Below are positions 37,380 through 46,772 of a DNA stretch of 64,000 nucleotides, piece by piece. The stretch comes from a cyanobacterium PCC 7702 (GTDB lineage Bacteria > Cyanobacteriota > Cyanobacteriia > Cyanobacteriales > Nostocaceae). The stretch covers positions 1,119,733 through 1,183,732 of the forward strand of contig KB235926.1 of the NCBI GenBank assembly GCA_000332255.1, written 5' to 3'. The notes beneath the pieces were generated by a model. The model did not search any database. It had not been told where the DNA came from and worked only from the letters and a program-made list of their open reading frames with translations. The first letter of the stretch is position 1. The number at the start of each line of letters is the position of its first letter. The position numbers were made by a program, and so were the translations under genes.

Positions 37380-38891
37380 CTATCGACTGTACAGCTGCGT
37401 CATTTCTAACAACCGCTGGCTCAATTGCGGCGTTAGCTGTTGAGAATTGGTGTAACGCCAGCGCCAGTTCCCGGCGTTCACCCTGGGATCGTTCATTCTG
37501 GCGCTGCTATCCAGACCCAAAACATCTTGCAGGGGAATAATCGCCAAAGAAGCAACCGAAGCCAAAGCCATGCGGATAAATACCCAGTTTATCTCCTTGA
37601 TTTCCTCTGGAGAACCATAACCCAAGTATTTTGCCACCATCTGCTTTTCACCAGCTGTTGCCTGCTGCCACCAGCCAATAGTGGTATCGTTGTCGTGGGT
37701 ACCCGGGTAAACTACGCAATTTTGAATGTAATGGTGCGGTAGGTAAGGATTGTCAGAATCGCTGCTAAAAGCAAACTGCAAAATTCGCATTCCCGGAAAA
37801 TTAAAGCGATCGCGCAACTGCTCCACTTCTGGTGTAATTACTCCCAAATCCTCTGCCATTACGGGTAGACTACCCAAAGTTTGACCGAGGGTTTCAAAAA
37901 ATTCTACTCCCGGTGCTTTTACCCACTCGCCATTAATAGCAGTTTCTTCCGTCGCAGGTACCCGCCAGTAAGCTTCAAATCCCCGGAAGTGGTCAATTCT
38001 GACAATGTCTACGTACTGCAGTGTCGCTCGAAATCGCTCGATCCACCACGCAAAATTTGTTTGCTGCAACTTTTCCCAATCGTAAACTGGATTTCCCCAC
38101 AGCTGACCCGTAACACTAAAGTAATCTGGCGGAACTCCAGCTACATAAGCAGGTTCTAAAGTTTGGGGATCGAGTTGAAATATTTCCGGAGTAGCCCACA
38201 CGTCTGCACTGTTGTGACAGACGTAAATCGAGATATCGCCTATAATCTTAATGTTTCTGTCATTGGCGTAGGCACGTAACTTTGACCACTGACGAAAAAA
38301 TTGAAATTGCAAAAATTTGTGGTATAATACCTCTTGTTTCAACTGTTCGGCTGCCATTTGTAAAGCACTATTTTGACGACGGGCGATTGCCTGTTCCCAA
38401 GTATGCCATCCTTTGCCGCCATGAGCCTGCAAAAGCGCCATAAATAAAGCATAATCCTCCAGCCAAGCTGATTTTTCCTCACAAAATTGCTCAAACTCTG
38501 ATTGTTTGTTTAAGGAACGCAGAAAACGTTGGAAAGCAAGACGTAAAAATTTTGTCTTGTGAGGAATAACTGCATCAAAGTTCACCCGAGCGCGATCGTT
38601 ATTCTTGCTATCCGCTAAAGGTGTCAGTTCCTCTTGGGATAGCAAACCCTCGGACACCAACTCCTCCAGACTAATCAACAGGGGATTACCTGCGAAAGTA
38701 CTAAAATTCATGATATAAGGCGAGTGTTCATAGCCCGTAGGTCCCAAAGGCAACACTTGCCACAGTTTTTGACCGCTTTTGTCCAAAAAATCCACAAACT
38801 CATAAGCTGTTTTGCCTAAATCCCCAATTCCAAACTGACTGGGAAGAGAAGTCGGATGTAACAAAATTCCACTAGCTCTGGAAAAACTCAT
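37380..38891 (-). CDS. malQ: 4-alpha-glucanotransferase (amylomaltase)
   Basis: 503-residue GH77 enzyme that disproportionates malto-oligosaccharides. Motifs: ASGILLHPTSLPSQFGIGDLG at the start, the nucleophile Asp in VRIDHFRGFEAYW, the acid/base Glu in MAEDLGVITPEV, and PGTHDNDTTIGWW. It is convergent with chlB and divergent from treS (185-base gap), so it belongs to the same glucan block without sharing the treS transcript. Length is normal for the family. Confidence 0.96.
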   Translation of the reverse strand: MSFSRASGILLHPTSLPSQFGIGDLGKTAYEFVDFLDKSGQKLWQVLPLGPTGYEHSPYIMNFSTFAGNPLLISLEELVSEGLLSQEELTPLADSKNNDRARVNFDAVIPHKTKFLRLAFQRFLRSLNKQSEFEQFCEEKSAWLEDYALFMALLQAHGGKGWHTWEQAIARRQNSALQMAAEQLKQEVLYHKFLQFQFFRQWSKLRAYANDRNIKIIGDISIYVCHNSADVWATPEIFQLDPQTLEPAYVAGVPPDYFSVTGQLWGNPVYDWEKLQQTNFAWWIERFRATLQYVDIVRIDHFRGFEAYWRVPATEETAINGEWVKAPGVEFFETLGQTLGSLPVMAEDLGVITPEVEQLRDRFNFPGMRILQFAFSSDSDNPYLPHHYIQNCVVYPGTHDNDTTIGWWQQATAGEKQMVAKYLGYGSPEEIKEINWVFIRMALASVASLAIIPLQDVLGLDSSARMNDPRVNAGNWRWRYTNSQQLTPQLSQRLLEMTQLYSR

Positions 38892-39076
38892 GAAACATTA
38901 CTGATAGGCATTTTCCTTAATATTTGCAAAATTTTGGTGCTCTTTTTGCCTCTCTTTGGAAAGAAGGTTTGTACGGGTAGTTGCAGTTATGATTTCCTCA
39001 AATCAAAAAAATAATTAGCATAGTGACAGCAAAGTCCGACAATTTCAAACTCAGAGGGTAATAAGCGGCATATACT

Positions 39077-42000
39077 ATGCAACATCCGTTATTAAAAGAC
39101 GATCCACTTTGGTTCAAAGATGTAGTTATTTACGAAGTGCCTGTACGTGCTTTTGCTGATAGTGACGGTGATGGCATAGGCGACTTTCGCGGTTTAACAC
39201 AAAAGTTAGATTACCTGCAGGATTTGGGAATAACCGCAATTTGGCTGCTACCCTTTTTTCCCTCCCCACTGCGCGACGATGGCTATGATATTTCCGACTA
39301 CACCAACGTTAATCCCATCTACGGAACTTTAGAAGACTTTAAGGATTTTTTGACTGCCGCTCACGAACGCGGTATTCGTGTCATTATTGAATTAATCATC
39401 AACCATACCTCCGACCAACACCCTTGGTTTCAACGCGCCCGCCGCGCTCCAGCAGCAAGTAAAGAAAGAAATTTTTACGTCTGGAGCGATACACCAGAAA
39501 AATACCAAGAGGCGCGCATTATTTTTAAGGATTTTGAATCCTCTAACTGGTCGTGGGATCCAGTAGCCAAAGCTTATTACTGGCATCGCTTTTACTCTCA
39601 CCAACCAGATTTGAACTTTGAGCATCCAGAACTACAGCAGGCACTGTTTGATGTTGTAGATTTTTGGTTAGGTTTGGGTGTGGATGGACTGCGTTTGGAT
39701 GCAGTACCCTATCTTTACGAACGCGAAGGAACCAACTGCGAAAACTTGCCAGAAACCCACGCCTTTTTAAAGAAATTGCGCCAGCACATCGACCAAAAAT
39801 TTCCGAACCGGATGTTGCTAGCAGAAGCCAATCAGTGGCCGGAAGATGCGGTGCAGTATTACGGGGAAGGAGATGAGTGTCACATGGATTTTCACTTTCC
39901 CCTGATGCCGCGTTTGTATATGGCAGTACACATGGAAGATAGTTTCCCCATAATTGATATTTTGCAGCAGACACCGCCGATTCCCGATAACTGCCAGTGG
40001 GCTTTGTTTTTACGCAATCATGATGAACTGACTTTGGAAATGGTCAGCGATGAAGACCGGGATTACATGTATAAAGTTTATGCCCAAGACCCGCAAGCCC
40101 GGATAAATTTGGGTATTCGTCGTCGTTTAGCGCCGTTGATGGGTAACAACCGACGCAAAATAGAGTTGATGAACGCCTTACTCATGTCTCTACCAGGAAC
40201 GCCCGTGCTGTACTACGGCGACGAAATTGGTATGGGGGACAATATATATTTGGGCGATCGCAACGGGGTGCGCACTCCCATGCAGTGGAGTCCCGACAGA
40301 AACGCAGGTTTTAGCAGCGCCAATCCCCAAAAATTATTTTTGCCAGTAATTTTAGACCCAGAATACCACTACGAAGCAATCAATGTTGAAGCCCAAAGGG
40401 CAAACCCTAATTCTCTATGGTGGTGGATGAAACGACTCATTGCAATTAGAAGGCGTCACCAAGCCTTAGGACGCGGGACATTTGAATTTTTATACCCAGA
40501 TAACCGCAAAGTGCTCGCCTTTACCCGCACCTACGAAGATGAACGCATTTTAGTAGTAGCAAATTTGTCGCGTTTTGTGCAAACAGTAGAGCTGGATTTA
40601 TCTGCATTCCAAGGATTGGTTCCGGTAGAAATTTTTGGCCGCACAGCTTTTCCGACAATTAGTGAATCTCCCTACTTCCTCAGCTTGGGGCCGCACTCTT
40701 TCTATTGGTTCACCTTGCAATTGCAACCCAGCAGCTATACTTTTTCTCCGGCGAGAAATCCCAACCAAATTCCTAAATTAGCAGTAACTGAAAAATGGCA
40801 GAACATTTTTAGCAAAAACGAAGCCAGAACAGCCCTAGAAGCAACGCTACCAGATTTTTTGTGCAGCTGTAGTTGGTTTGACAGCAAAACACGGGTAATT
40901 CAAGGAGCTCATATCAAAGAAGCAATTCCCGTTTCTTTGGCAAAGGAAACTGAAACTTATTTTGTGCTAGTACAGTTGGATTTTACAGAAGGCGATCCGC
41001 AAACTTATCTTTTGATGCTAGCTTATGAAGCGGACGGTCTGGGTGGCGATCGCTTCCGCAGCAACACCGAACACGTTGTTGCCCAGATCTACATCCAAGG
41101 AAAAAATGAAACAGGGGTATTGTTTGCTGCGGTTGCAGATAAAGAATTCCTAAATATTCCCCTACAGGCGATCGTCCATCGCCGCATTTTCAAAGGCATG
41201 AAGGGAGAATTGGTAGCAACGAGTACAGAAGATTTTCCAGAGATTTTGGGCGATATCGCCAACCCGGAAAAAAATGCGAACTTAGAACCGCATTTATTAA
41301 AGGGAGAGCACACCAATACAGGGATTATTTACGGCGATCGCTTCTTCTGCAAACTATTCCGCAAACTCGAACCAGGTATTAACCCGGATTTGGAAATCGG
41401 TCGTTTTCTGACTAAAACTTCCGCCCAAAAAGGTGTACCGCACTCAGACAACCTCGCCCCCGTACTGGGAGCTTTAGAATATCGCAGCAAAGGAGCTGAA
41501 CCAATTACCTTAGGTATTTTGCGCACCTACATTGCTGAAAGTAGAGACGCCTGGTCTTACACTTTAGACTGCTGGCGCGATTTTTTTGAACAAGTACTGC
41601 CAAAACAGTTAGATATCGCCGCAATAGAAATTCCTCCCCGTGACCTACGAGCAGCGCTAGAAATCCCTATTCCACAAATGGCACAAGAATTGATGGGTAA
41701 CTACCTCCGCGCGGCGGAATTGTTGGGACAGCGTACAGCTCAAATGCACATCGGACTTGCATCCGACAACGAAGATGTTGTGTTTGCTCCTGAACCTTTC
41801 TCTTCTTTCTACCAGCGCTCTATATATCAAAACATGCGCAACCAAGCAGGGCAAACTCTGTTGCGGCTCAACAAAATTTTCCCAGAACTATCTGCACAAG
41901 TACAACCTCTAGCCAAACTGGTACTCAACCAGCGAGATTTGTTGTTAGGGCGCTTCCAGCAGATTTTAAATCAAAAAATTACCGCCATGCGCACTCGCTG

Positions 42001-42460
42001 CCACGGTAACTACTCTTTAGAAGAAGTGCTGTTCACAGGCAAAGACTTTATCATTATCGACTTTGAAGGCGATCCCAAACGTCCTTTGAGCGAACGCCGC
42101 ATCAAGCGATCGCCCCTGCGCGATGTCGCCTCGATGCTGGATTCTTTCTACTACGCCAGCCGCGTTGCTGTACAAAATGAAAAAGAAAGCGGTATAATTC
42201 GCCCCGACGAATTACCAACAGTAGAGCACTGGCAACAGTTTTTCTTTTGCTGGTCTAGCATAGCTTTCTTGCAGTCCTATTTGACCACTTCTAGTCAAGC
42301 AGCTTTTTTACCAAAACATCCTTGGGAGCTGCAAATACTTCTCGATGCCTTTTTGTTAGAACAGGCGATTCTCAAATTAGATTATGAACTCAAAAATCGT
42401 TTGCATTGGATAGAAATTCCCCTCCAACGCCTTCTAGAATTGCTACAAATAGATAGCTAA
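39077..42460 (+). CDS. treS: Trehalose synthase (TreS) fused to a maltokinase-like domain
   Basis: 1127-residue fusion. Residues 1 to about 550 are a GH13 trehalose synthase interconverting maltose and trehalose: nucleophile Asp208 (LRLDAV), acid/base Glu250 (LLAEANQ), Asp316 (RNHDEL). Residues about 570-1127 match the Pep2/maltokinase family that makes maltose 1-phosphate (IIDFEGDPKRPLSERRIKRSPLRDV). Where maltokinases usually have HGDxH, this protein has HGNYS (Asn978), so the presumed catalytic Asp is missing. The kinase half may be weak, inactive, or a cyanobacterial variant. First of four + strand genes in the trehalose block. No glgE is present in the window. Confidence 0.93.
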   Translation: MQHPLLKDDPLWFKDVVIYEVPVRAFADSDGDGIGDFRGLTQKLDYLQDLGITAIWLLPFFPSPLRDDGYDISDYTNVNPIYGTLEDFKDFLTAAHERGIRVIIELIINHTSDQHPWFQRARRAPAASKERNFYVWSDTPEKYQEARIIFKDFESSNWSWDPVAKAYYWHRFYSHQPDLNFEHPELQQALFDVVDFWLGLGVDGLRLDAVPYLYEREGTNCENLPETHAFLKKLRQHIDQKFPNRMLLAEANQWPEDAVQYYGEGDECHMDFHFPLMPRLYMAVHMEDSFPIIDILQQTPPIPDNCQWALFLRNHDELTLEMVSDEDRDYMYKVYAQDPQARINLGIRRRLAPLMGNNRRKIELMNALLMSLPGTPVLYYGDEIGMGDNIYLGDRNGVRTPMQWSPDRNAGFSSANPQKLFLPVILDPEYHYEAINVEAQRANPNSLWWWMKRLIAIRRRHQALGRGTFEFLYPDNRKVLAFTRTYEDERILVVANLSRFVQTVELDLSAFQGLVPVEIFGRTAFPTISESPYFLSLGPHSFYWFTLQLQPSSYTFSPARNPNQIPKLAVTEKWQNIFSKNEARTALEATLPDFLCSCSWFDSKTRVIQGAHIKEAIPVSLAKETETYFVLVQLDFTEGDPQTYLLMLAYEADGLGGDRFRSNTEHVVAQIYIQGKNETGVLFAAVADKEFLNIPLQAIVHRRIFKGMKGELVATSTEDFPEILGDIANPEKNANLEPHLLKGEHTNTGIIYGDRFFCKLFRKLEPGINPDLEIGRFLTKTSAQKGVPHSDNLAPVLGALEYRSKGAEPITLGILRTYIAESRDAWSYTLDCWRDFFEQVLPKQLDIAAIEIPPRDLRAALEIPIPQMAQELMGNYLRAAELLGQRTAQMHIGLASDNEDVVFAPEPFSSFYQRSIYQNMRNQAGQTLLRLNKIFPELSAQVQPLAKLVLNQRDLLLGRFQQILNQKITAMRTRCHGNYSLEEVLFTGKDFIIIDFEGDPKRPLSERRIKRSPLRDVASMLDSFYYASRVAVQNEKESGIIRPDELPTVEHWQQFFFCWSSIAFLQSYLTTSSQAAFLPKHPWELQILLDAFLLEQAILKLDYELKNRLHWIEIPLQRLLELLQIDS

Positions 42461-42657
42461 ACCTAGCCGCAGCAGTTTTCAGTTATACCAATTCTTCCGT
42501 AGAAAAATTCTGTCAACAGACTGAGTTACAAAATTTTGTCATTGCCGTAGGATTTGGAGTGTTGTCCCGACCTCAACTGAGGCGAGCAGACCTTGTACTC
42601 GAGCACCGGACTTGCTCCATTCTACTGCCTTAGAACTCTGCAACAGGAAGTTGGCTT

Positions 42658-44808
42658 ATGTACCTATCTGTTTGGCCTGGTAGACCCTATCCGCTGGGAG
42701 CAACCTGGGATGGCAAAGGTACTAACTTTGCCTTATTCTCAGAAAACGCTACAGCAGTTGAATTATGCCTGTTTGACCAAAAAGGACGCGAAACCCGACT
42801 CGAACTCAAAGAAAAAACTAACTTCACCTGGCATGGTTATATCCCGGCTATAGGTCCCGGTCAGCGTTACGGTTTTCGAGTACACGGCCCCTTTGCTCCC
42901 GAGCAAGGACATCGCTTTAATCCCCACAAACTACTTATCGATCCCTACGCCAAAGCGATCGACGGTGACGTTCGCTTCGGTGAAGAAATCTTCGGTTACC
43001 GCTGGGGCGATCCCAATGAAGACCTAGGATTTTCTGACCTCGATGACGCCCATTTGGTTCCCAAATCAGTCGTTATCGATCAAACTTTTGATTGGGAAGG
43101 AGATGAACTGTTACAAATACCTTGGCACGAAACGGTCATTTACGAGACCCATGTCAAAGGATTTACAAAATTGCACCCGGAAATTCCCCCCCGACTGCGG
43201 GGTACCTACGCCGGACTTGCCCATCCCGCAGCAATTTTCCACCTTCAATCCTTGGGCGTGACAGCAGTAGAACTAATGCCAATACATCATTTTTTGGCAT
43301 ATCCGGGTCATTTGGTAGAGAAGGGTCTTAAAAATTACTGGGGTTATGACTCTATCAACTATATGGCTCCCTACTCTGGTTACAGCGCCAGCGGTAGCCT
43401 GGGACAGCAAGTAACAGAATTTAAGAAAATGGTCAAAGCCCTGCACAGAGCAGGAATCGAGGTCATCCTGGATGTGGTCTACAACCATACGGGCGAAGGC
43501 AATCACATGGGTCCAACTTTGTCCTTGCGCGGTATTGACAACGCAGCTTACTATCGTTTGGTCGATGGTAATTGCCGCTACTACATGGATTTTACAGGTT
43601 GCGGTAATTCTCTCAACGTACGTCATCCCCAAGTATTGAAGCTGATTATGGACAGCCTGCGTTACTGGGTGTTGGAATGCCACGTAGATGGTTTTCGCTT
43701 TGACTTGGCTTCAGCCTTAGCGCGGGAACTCTACGCCGTTGACCGCCTTGCTGCTTTCTTTGATATCATTCATCAAGATCCAGTGTTAGCAGATGTGAAA
43801 TTAATTGCCGAACCTTGGGATGTAGGCGAAGGTGGCTACCAAGTCGGAGAATTTCCTTTGCTGTGGTCGGAATGGAATGGTAAGTATCGAGACACGGTGC
43901 GAGATTTCTGGCGCGGAGAAGACAGCCGCATGGCAGAATTTGCCTATCGCTTTACCGGTAGTTCGGATTTATATCAATGCAACGGGCGCAACCCCAGTGC
44001 CAGCATCAATTTTATTACTGCCCATGATGGTTTTACATTGTACGATCTCGTCAGCTACAACGAAAAACACAACGAAGCTAACGGAGAAGACAACCGAGAC
44101 GGAGAAAGTCACAACCGCTCCTGGAACTGTGGTGTAGAAGGCGACACAGAGGATCCCCAGGTACTGCGCCTGCGTAGAAAGCAACTGCGAAACTTTTTAG
44201 CCACGCTGATGTTATCCCAAGGCGTACCCATGCTAGTAATGGGCGATGAAATGGGGCGATCGCAACGCGGCAATAACAACCCCTACTGCCAAGATAACGA
44301 AATTTCCTGGCTCAATTGGGATTTGCAAGAAGAAAATGAAGCTTTGTTGGACTTTACCCGCCAACTCATCGACTTTCGTCGCAAACATCCAGTATTTCGC
44401 CGGCGCAAATGGTTCCAAGGTCGAGCCATTCACGGTTCCGGAGTAAACGATATTGCCTGGTTTAACCCCGATGGTGGCGAGATGACAGAAGAACAGTGGA
44501 ACATTGGCTACATCAAAGCCATCGGTATTTTTCTCAATGGCGAAGAAATAGCCTCACCAGGACCGCGAGGCGAGCGCATAATTGACGAAAGCTTTCTGCT
44601 GTTCTTTAACGGCCACTACGAAATGCTGGAATTTTATATACCCAAAAATCTGCAAGACTGGGAGTGGCTGACGATTATCGACACCACTAAACCCCGCTTT
44701 GTCCAGCGCGGCAAACGCTACGCCAGCAACAAACCCGTGCAAGTAGATGGGCGATCGCTTGTCGTAGTGCAAAGAATGGGAAGAATTTCCCGGGAAGATG
44801 AAGATTAA
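42658..44808 (+). CDS. glgX: Glycogen debranching enzyme, GlgX/TreX type
   Basis: 716-residue GH13 isoamylase-type debranching enzyme. An N-terminal CBM48-like domain ([20 protein letters not shown]) is followed by the catalytic barrel with [10 protein letters not shown], nucleophile in DGFRFDLAS, acid/base in LIAEPWD, and [15 protein letters not shown]. It removes alpha-1,6 branches to yield linear malto-oligosaccharides, the substrate of TreY two genes downstream, so the link is functional as well as positional. The ATG at 42658 leads straight into the conserved PLGATWDG. The 197 bases before it contain nothing recognisable. Confidence 0.95.
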   Translation: MYLSVWPGRPYPLGATWDGKGTNFALFSENATAVELCLFDQKGRETRLELKEKTNFTWHGYIPAIGPGQRYGFRVHGPFAPEQGHRFNPHKLLIDPYAKAIDGDVRFGEEIFGYRWGDPNEDLGFSDLDDAHLVPKSVVIDQTFDWEGDELLQIPWHETVIYETHVKGFTKLHPEIPPRLRGTYAGLAHPAAIFHLQSLGVTAVELMPIHHFLAYPGHLVEKGLKNYWGYDSINYMAPYSGYSASGSLGQQVTEFKKMVKALHRAGIEVILDVVYNHTGEGNHMGPTLSLRGIDNAAYYRLVDGNCRYYMDFTGCGNSLNVRHPQVLKLIMDSLRYWVLECHVDGFRFDLASALARELYAVDRLAAFFDIIHQDPVLADVKLIAEPWDVGEGGYQVGEFPLLWSEWNGKYRDTVRDFWRGEDSRMAEFAYRFTGSSDLYQCNGRNPSASINFITAHDGFTLYDLVSYNEKHNEANGEDNRDGESHNRSWNCGVEGDTEDPQVLRLRRKQLRNFLATLMLSQGVPMLVMGDEMGRSQRGNNNPYCQDNEISWLNWDLQEENEALLDFTRQLIDFRRKHPVFRRRKWFQGRAIHGSGVNDIAWFNPDGGEMTEEQWNIGYIKAIGIFLNGEEIASPGPRGERIIDESFLLFFNGHYEMLEFYIPKNLQDWEWLTIIDTTKPRFVQRGKRYASNKPVQVDGRSLVVVQRMGRISREDED

Positions 44809-44849
44809 TTAAGCTAGCAAACAACTACACCACTGACAATTACAACACA

Positions 44850-46718
44850 ATGCACATCGGTTCTCAATACTTAGGCGATATGCCATCCGGTACGCTGCGC
44901 GAACGCGACTCCTTTTGCTGCCAATTTACTCTTTGGGCCCCTTTAGTGGGAGAAGCTGCAGTCCACCTAATCGCTCCTGAAGAAAAAATCATCCCCCTGC
45001 AAAAAGACGAACAAGGCTACTGGCACGCTACAGTCAATAACGTCCCTCCCGATAGCCTCTACTATTACCTGCTAGAAGGCCAAACCGACCGCGCCGACCC
45101 CGCCTCCCATTTTCAACCCCAAGGTGTTCACGGTCCTTCCCAAGTCATCGCTCACAAAACTTTTAGCTGGAACGACGACCAATGGCAAGGAATTCCCCTG
45201 GAAAAAATGGTCATCTACGAATTGCACGTGGGAACTTTTACTAAAGAAGGTACCTTTACAGCCATAATACCCCGCATCCCCGAACTGTTAGAATTAGGCG
45301 TTAACACCATTGAAATCATGCCCGTCGCACAATTCCCGGGCGAACGCAACTGGGGTTACGACGGTACCTTTCCCTTCGCAGTACAAAATTCCTACGGTGG
45401 AGTCAACAGCTTGAAACAACTAGTGGACGCATGTCACCAACAAGGAATGGCGGTGATCCTAGACGTTGTCTACAACCATCTGGGTCCGGAAGGCAACTAT
45501 TTGTGGGGATTTGGTACCTACTTTACCGATCGCTACAAAACACCCTGGGGTAGTGCAGTTAATTTTGATGCCGCCTACAGCGACGGCGTGCGCAATTACT
45601 TTATCGAAAATGCTCTCTACTGGCTGAAAAACTACCACATAGACGCCCTGCGTCTAGATGCAATCCACGCCATCTATGATTTTGGCGCCAAGCATATTTT
45701 GGCAGAAATAGCCGGCGCCGTTGCCCAATTTTCCCAACAACAAGGACGCAAACGCTACCTGATCGCAGAAAGCGATTTAAACGATCCCCGCGTTATCCGT
45801 CCTCAAAAACTAGGTGGCTACGGTATCGATGCTCAATGGAGCGACGATTTTCACCACGCCTTGCACACAGTACTGACAAAAGAAACTCGAGGATACTACC
45901 AAGACTTCGGTAGCTTGGAACAATTAGCTAAAGCCTACCGCCACAGCTTTGTTTATGCTTGGGATTACTCTCCCCACCGTCGCCGCTATCATGGGTCAGA
46001 TCCCAGCGACCGTCCTTCTTACCAATTCGTGGTGTGTTCGCAAAATCACGATCAAGTAGGAAATCGGATGCTAGGCGATCGCACCTCCTCCTTAATTTCC
46101 TTCGAGGCGCTGAAATTAACAGCAGCAGCTGTACTGCTTTCTCCCTACATACCTTTATTATTTATGGGCGAAGAATACGGCGAAACCGCTCCATTTCTCT
46201 ACTTTGTCAGCCACAGCGACCCCAATATCATCCAGGGAGTACGAGAAGGAAGAAAAGCAGAATTTTCCGCTTTTTTTGCAGACAGCAACCAACAAACTCC
46301 AGACCCGCAAGCTGTAGAAACATTCGAACGCTCCCGCTTGCATTGGGAAATGCGTCACCAAGGTAAACACCAACAACTGTGGTCGTTCTATCAAAAACTA
46401 CTTCAGCTAAGACGAGAAATTCCCGCCTTGACTAACTTAGATCGCAATCACCTCAAAGCAGCAGTAATCAAAACAGAAAAAGTTTTGCAACTACAACGCT
46501 GGTGTCAAAACAATCAAATCCTCGCCTGGCTTAACTTTAGCCCAGAACCAGAAGAAATTGCAGCCACCCTTCCCCCGGGAAGCTGGAAACAACTTCTTGA
46601 CTCTGCTGCATCAACATGGGGAGGTAACGGTTCCCCCTTACCAGATAAACTTGCAGCTCCAGCACAAAAAACAATAGTACTAAATCCCCACAGCGTTGTT
46701 GTTTACAGCAGCGACTAA
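44850..46718 (+). CDS. treZ: Malto-oligosyltrehalose trehalohydrolase
   Basis: 622-residue GH13 enzyme that cuts free trehalose from malto-oligosyltrehalose. Motifs: YELHVGTFTKEGTF, NWGYDGTFPFAVQNSYGG, LDVVYNHLGPEGNY, nucleophile in ALRLDAIHAIYD, acid/base in LIAESDLNDPRV, and CSQNHDQVGNR. N-terminal beta-sandwich domain as usual. It lies 41 bases after glgX and just before treY, the classic treZ-treY pair. Confidence 0.95.
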   Translation: MHIGSQYLGDMPSGTLRERDSFCCQFTLWAPLVGEAAVHLIAPEEKIIPLQKDEQGYWHATVNNVPPDSLYYYLLEGQTDRADPASHFQPQGVHGPSQVIAHKTFSWNDDQWQGIPLEKMVIYELHVGTFTKEGTFTAIIPRIPELLELGVNTIEIMPVAQFPGERNWGYDGTFPFAVQNSYGGVNSLKQLVDACHQQGMAVILDVVYNHLGPEGNYLWGFGTYFTDRYKTPWGSAVNFDAAYSDGVRNYFIENALYWLKNYHIDALRLDAIHAIYDFGAKHILAEIAGAVAQFSQQQGRKRYLIAESDLNDPRVIRPQKLGGYGIDAQWSDDFHHALHTVLTKETRGYYQDFGSLEQLAKAYRHSFVYAWDYSPHRRRYHGSDPSDRPSYQFVVCSQNHDQVGNRMLGDRTSSLISFEALKLTAAAVLLSPYIPLLFMGEEYGETAPFLYFVSHSDPNIIQGVREGRKAEFSAFFADSNQQTPDPQAVETFERSRLHWEMRHQGKHQQLWSFYQKLLQLRREIPALTNLDRNHLKAAVIKTEKVLQLQRWCQNNQILAWLNFSPEPEEIAATLPPGSWKQLLDSAASTWGGNGSPLPDKLAAPAQKTIVLNPHSVVVYSSD

Positions 46719-46772
46719 AAATTCCACCATCCAGATTGAAAAAACTTGTCGTCCATCCTTATATTCACGGCG

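Noticed and set aside
42593-42853. Open frame overlapping the glgX start
   Set aside because: It lies in another frame of a clear glgX start region and has no family resemblance.
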